Shown: positions 49,958 through 51,798 of the stretch, piece after piece | Layout: every line of letters begins with the position of its first letter | How positions within the stretch are numbered: the stretch's first letter is position 1 | NCBI RefSeq assembly: GCF_014860165.1 | Contig: NZ_JACZKG010000082.1 | Location: 1-51,798, forward strand | DNA: 51,798 bases | Reading direction: 5' to 3' | Source of the DNA: Devosia sp. | GTDB lineage: Bacteria > Pseudomonadota > Alphaproteobacteria > Rhizobiales > Devosiaceae | Position numbers and translations under genes: made by a program | Notes under the pieces: model-generated | Seen by the model: only the letters and a program-made list of their open reading frames with translations | The model's database searches: none | What the model was told of the DNA's origin: nothing

Positions 49958-50208
49958 GGCAGCAGACTTTTTGTCGAATGCCGTTTTCCACAGGGCTCCG
50001 GCCGTCTCTTCGGCGCCATTCGAAATGCGCGTTCCGGCCTCCGCTATGCTGCGCGGATCGTACGATCCGCTTCGGCCCCGTGGGCTGGAAAACGACAAAG
50101 GAAAGAGAGCCGGCGGCAATTTCATCGATCACCAATCTGAATCGCTTTCGACCTGGCGATTCCAAACTCTGATTGGACGGCGAGTCCGCCGGCGGTCAGA
50201 ATCTTCCG

Positions 50209-50481
50209 ATGACAGACGAAGCCCGAGATACCTACCTGCGCCGCATTGACCCTAGCCGGAACATGGCCCGGTTCTACGTGCTGTCGATCCAACCGACCCT
50301 GTTCGGTGGCAGCTCGGTGGTCCGTGAATGGGGACGGATCGGCACCAGGGGTCAGTGCAAGGTGGAGCTTCTTGACGACACGCAGCAGGCCAAGCAGATC
50401 AAAAATTCTATCGAGCGGTCAAAGCGCCGCCGGGGTTATTCCGACGTCACGCCATTCAAGTCGTCGGTTAGCACAACCTGA
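50209..50481 (+). CDS. WGR-domain protein
   Basis: A 90-residue protein that is essentially one WGR domain: NMARFYVLSIQPTLFGGSSV and VREWGRIGTRGQCKVELLDD. WGR domains bind nucleic acid in PARPs and in some bacterial proteins. Stand-alone WGR genes are often found beside tra genes on rhizobial plasmids. Start ATG 50209; an earlier ATG at 50173 would add 12 residues. Role in transfer is unknown. The ~250 bp between traG and this gene hold no other gene. Confidence 0.8.
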   Translation: MTDEARDTYLRRIDPSRNMARFYVLSIQPTLFGGSSVVREWGRIGTRGQCKVELLDDTQQAKQIKNSIERSKRRRGYSDVTPFKSSVSTT

Positions 50482-50566
50482 GACGCCGTTTGCATAGGGA
50501 CCTCACGGCCTAATGCGTGGAAAATGCACATATCGTGAGGATCACTGGCGGGCCACCTCAGCAAGG

Positions 50567-50833
50567 TTAGCCGACCGGCGCCGCGCCGGACCTAACGGTC
50601 TTGGCGACACTTTCCACCATCTCCTTGGTCTGGAACAAGTCGTCGCCCGACTTGTTGAGAATGTTCCTGAGACTGACTTGATCGATTGGCACGGTTACGA
50701 CCTTCACAATCGACATGTCGGGGATCGGTTCGCCAAGTGCGACAATCTCTCTGCTAAACTCTTCGGCGGCGCTGCGAGCCTCATCCAAAGTGTTGAACAG
50801 ACTTGTCGGGGGCCCATCTGCGTCCACAAACAA
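50567..50833 (-). CDS. Hypothetical protein
   Basis: An 88-residue protein without a recognised family. FVDADGPPTSLFNTLDEARS suggests a small domain with an early beta strand and acidic helices; IVKVVTVPIDQVSLRNIL follows. The start shown is TTG, and the coding pattern appears to extend a few residues upstream (FGLFVDADG), so the true start may differ. It lies between the WGR gene and vapC, all convergent. Low to moderate confidence. Confidence 0.45.
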   Translation of the reverse strand: MFVDADGPPTSLFNTLDEARSAAEEFSREIVALGEPIPDMSIVKVVTVPIDQVSLRNILNKSGDDLFQTKEMVESVAKTVRSGAAPVG

Positions 50834-50903
50834 ACCGAAATATGTGAAAGACGGGGCGCTCGTGTCGTTCCTGGATCGTCTTCTTTGTGACCTGTTGGTG
50901 GGC

Positions 50904-51353
50904 TTAGGCCGGCTGCGAATTCGTGCTGATGAGGTGCAAAGCAGACTTCCCGCCCTTCACCGCTGCGACAGACAGCCTACGGTCAAATGTCGCCAGCTGG
51001 CCGCCTTTTGCCTTGGCGAGAGCAAGAAGGTAAGTGTCCGTGACCTGTCCCGACGTCACTATCTTCGTTGCGTCGACATGCTCGGAACCGACAAGGGTCA
51101 AATCGTCCGGCCAGAACTGATGGCCTGGAAGTGCCCTTAGCTTTCTGACGATCTCGGCAACTTCAGCAGGTGAGCCAGGAGAGTTGGGATACTTCGGGCT
51201 GCCGACGATCCTAATGACTCCGTTTTCTGTTAGCGGGCAAGTTGCCCACTCCCCTTCTCCGGTCGTTTCAAACCACGCATGGGCGTCGTTGTGGGCAACG
51301 TGACCTGGGTCGATCAACGCGATGAGTACATTGACGTCTAGCAGGAACGTCAC
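50904..51353 (-). CDS. vapC: VapC-type PIN-domain toxin (second pair)
   Basis: A 149-residue PIN-domain protein: MTFLLDVNVLIALIDPGH supplies the first acidic residue, LTENGVIRI the second, QVTDTYLLALAKAKGGQLAT the third, and TFDRRLS follows. This is the long-VapC subgroup common in alphaproteobacteria and cyanobacteria. The ATG overlaps the antitoxin stop by ATGA. A predicted ribonuclease that stabilises the plasmid by killing or stalling plasmid-free cells. Confidence 0.9.
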   Translation of the reverse strand: MTFLLDVNVLIALIDPGHVAHNDAHAWFETTGEGEWATCPLTENGVIRIVGSPKYPNSPGSPAEVAEIVRKLRALPGHQFWPDDLTLVGSEHVDATKIVTSGQVTDTYLLALAKAKGGQLATFDRRLSVAAVKGGKSALHLISTNSQPA

Positions 51354-51577
51354 GGCAGCTCGTCGCGCAAAGCATTGACGAGTTCCAGCGTAACCAACGG
51401 CGCATCCGGCCGGGGCGAGAGGAGTGGGATGCCGTTGCGCTGCCCGGCGGCTTGCGGGCGGCGAATTGCACGTCTTGCGAGATCAGAGATGACCTCGCCC
51501 ACGCTTCGATGCTGCTGCCTGGCAAGCGCCTTGGCCGCGGTGAGGACGTCATCGTCGATCGCCAGAGTTGTTCTCAT
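51350..51577 (-). CDS. vapB: VapB-type antitoxin (second pair)
   Basis: A 75-residue ribbon-helix-helix antitoxin: MRTTLAIDDDVLTAAKALAR and SVGEVISDLARRAI, then an extended tail ending LVTLELVNALRDELP that would bind VapC. It is unrelated in detail to the VapB at 15.6-15.9 kb. Coupled to vapC by ATGA; probably represses its own promoter, which lies in the ~80 bp upstream. Confidence 0.88.
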   Translation of the reverse strand: MRTTLAIDDDVLTAAKALARQQHRSVGEVISDLARRAIRRPQAAGQRNGIPLLSPRPDAPLVTLELVNALRDELP

Positions 51578-51657
51578 CGGCGAGTTTCCTTCGCATCAAA
51601 CATCACGCATCATATGGTGGAAATCTCCCATCGATCAAGAGGTAGGACGCCCGATCG

Positions 51658-51683
51658 CCGGCCCCGCTTTTTGGCGGGGCCGG
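51658..51683. other. Strong GC hairpin
   Basis: Arms CCGGCCCCGC (51658-51667) and GCGGGGCCGG (51674-51683) form a perfect 10-bp stem around TTTTTG. It lies 8 bp after the stop of the minus-strand gene at the window edge. No T-run follows on the relevant strand, so it is a possible but not certain terminator. Confidence 0.45.
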
Positions 51684-51690
51684 TGTTGGC

Positions 51691-51798
51691 TCAGTTGGCC
51701 GGGTTCCAGATGATGACTTTCTTGGCGTCGTCATCGCCGGGGGCGTTGGCGATGTTGCCGTAGATGGTCCCGAATTCGGGGGCGCTCAGCGAGACCGA
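51691..51798 (-). CDS. C-terminus of an unrecognised protein (partial)
   Basis: The minus strand from the window edge reads 35 residues, SVSLSAPEFGTIYGNIANAP followed by GDDDAKKVIIWNPAN and a stop at 51691-51693. I do not recognise the family. The codon use looks like a real gene, and the hairpin follows the stop. The start lies outside the window. Confidence 0.6.
   Translation of the reverse strand, partial: SVSLSAPEFGTIYGNIANAPGDDDAKKVIIWNPAN

Noticed and set aside
51658..51683. GC hairpin as a definite terminator
   Set aside because: The stem is perfect, but no T-run follows on the strand of the adjacent gene, so it is reported only as a hairpin.
1..51798. CRISPR array, rRNA or tRNA genes
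   Set aside because: I saw no regularly spaced repeats and no tRNA- or rRNA-like sequence, including beside the tyrosine recombinase.

Overview
The window is about 52 kb of a self-transmissible repABC plasmid (or plasmid-like region) from an alphaproteobacterium, most likely of the order Hyphomicrobiales (Rhizobiales). This rests on a complete repA-repB-repC operon with parS sites and an antisense RNA gene, a Ti/pNGR234-type quorum-sensing transfer system (traI-trb, traR, traM, traA-F-B, traC-D-G), and typical alphaproteobacterial families (DUF1403, DUF930, MotE, DmeR/RcnR-like regulator with a CDF exporter). The exact genus cannot be read from the sequence.

Layout. (1) 0-12.6 kb is a defence-like block. 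It holds the end of an IS3-type insertion sequence, a coupled AAA ATPase/DUF6414-like pair, a convergent coupled SIR2-like/DUF4020-like pair, a three-gene ABC-3C-type operon (DUF4297 nuclease, middle component, SMC-like ATPase), and a DUF1403-scpB operon divergent from a tyrosine recombinase. (2) 13.9-16 kb holds toxin-antitoxin type genes: a nucleotidyltransferase of the AbiEii family with a small partner, and a vapBC pair. (3) 16-20.4 kb is the replication and partition operon repABC (minus strand), with a DUF2384 antitoxin-like gene coupled to the end of repC. (4) 20.5-32 kb is traI and the complete trb mating-pair operon (trbBCDEJKLFGHI), then traR and convergent traM. (5) 32-42 kb is metal/stress cargo in visible decay: a degenerate copper-storage-like protein, truncated L,D-transpeptidase and HMA fragments, a CDF-like transporter, a ChrB N-domain protein, a frameshifted COG4280-like membrane protein, a phosphatase, a DmeR-like regulator with its CDF exporter, DUF930 and MotE proteins, and frameshifted RHH and VOC genes. 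(6) 42-50 kb holds the DNA-processing transfer genes traB-traF-traA (minus) and traC-traD-traG (plus), diverging from an oriT. (7) 50-51.8 kb holds a WGR protein, a second vapBC and the end of an unrecognised gene.

How it works together. TraI would make an acyl-homoserine lactone and TraR would sense it, with TraM opposing TraR. An identical 18-bp near-palindrome lies upstream of traI-trb and in the oriT region between traA and traC, and it is the best candidate for the TraR box that couples both transfer operons. RepA/RepB act at two perfect parS palindromes between repA and repB, and a roughly 53-nt antisense RNA between repB and repC probably limits RepC synthesis. Many gene pairs overlap by the four-base ATGA junction, so translational coupling is a recurring theme in the defence, toxin-antitoxin and transfer modules.

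All family names were assigned by eye from motifs. No database search or structure prediction was run.
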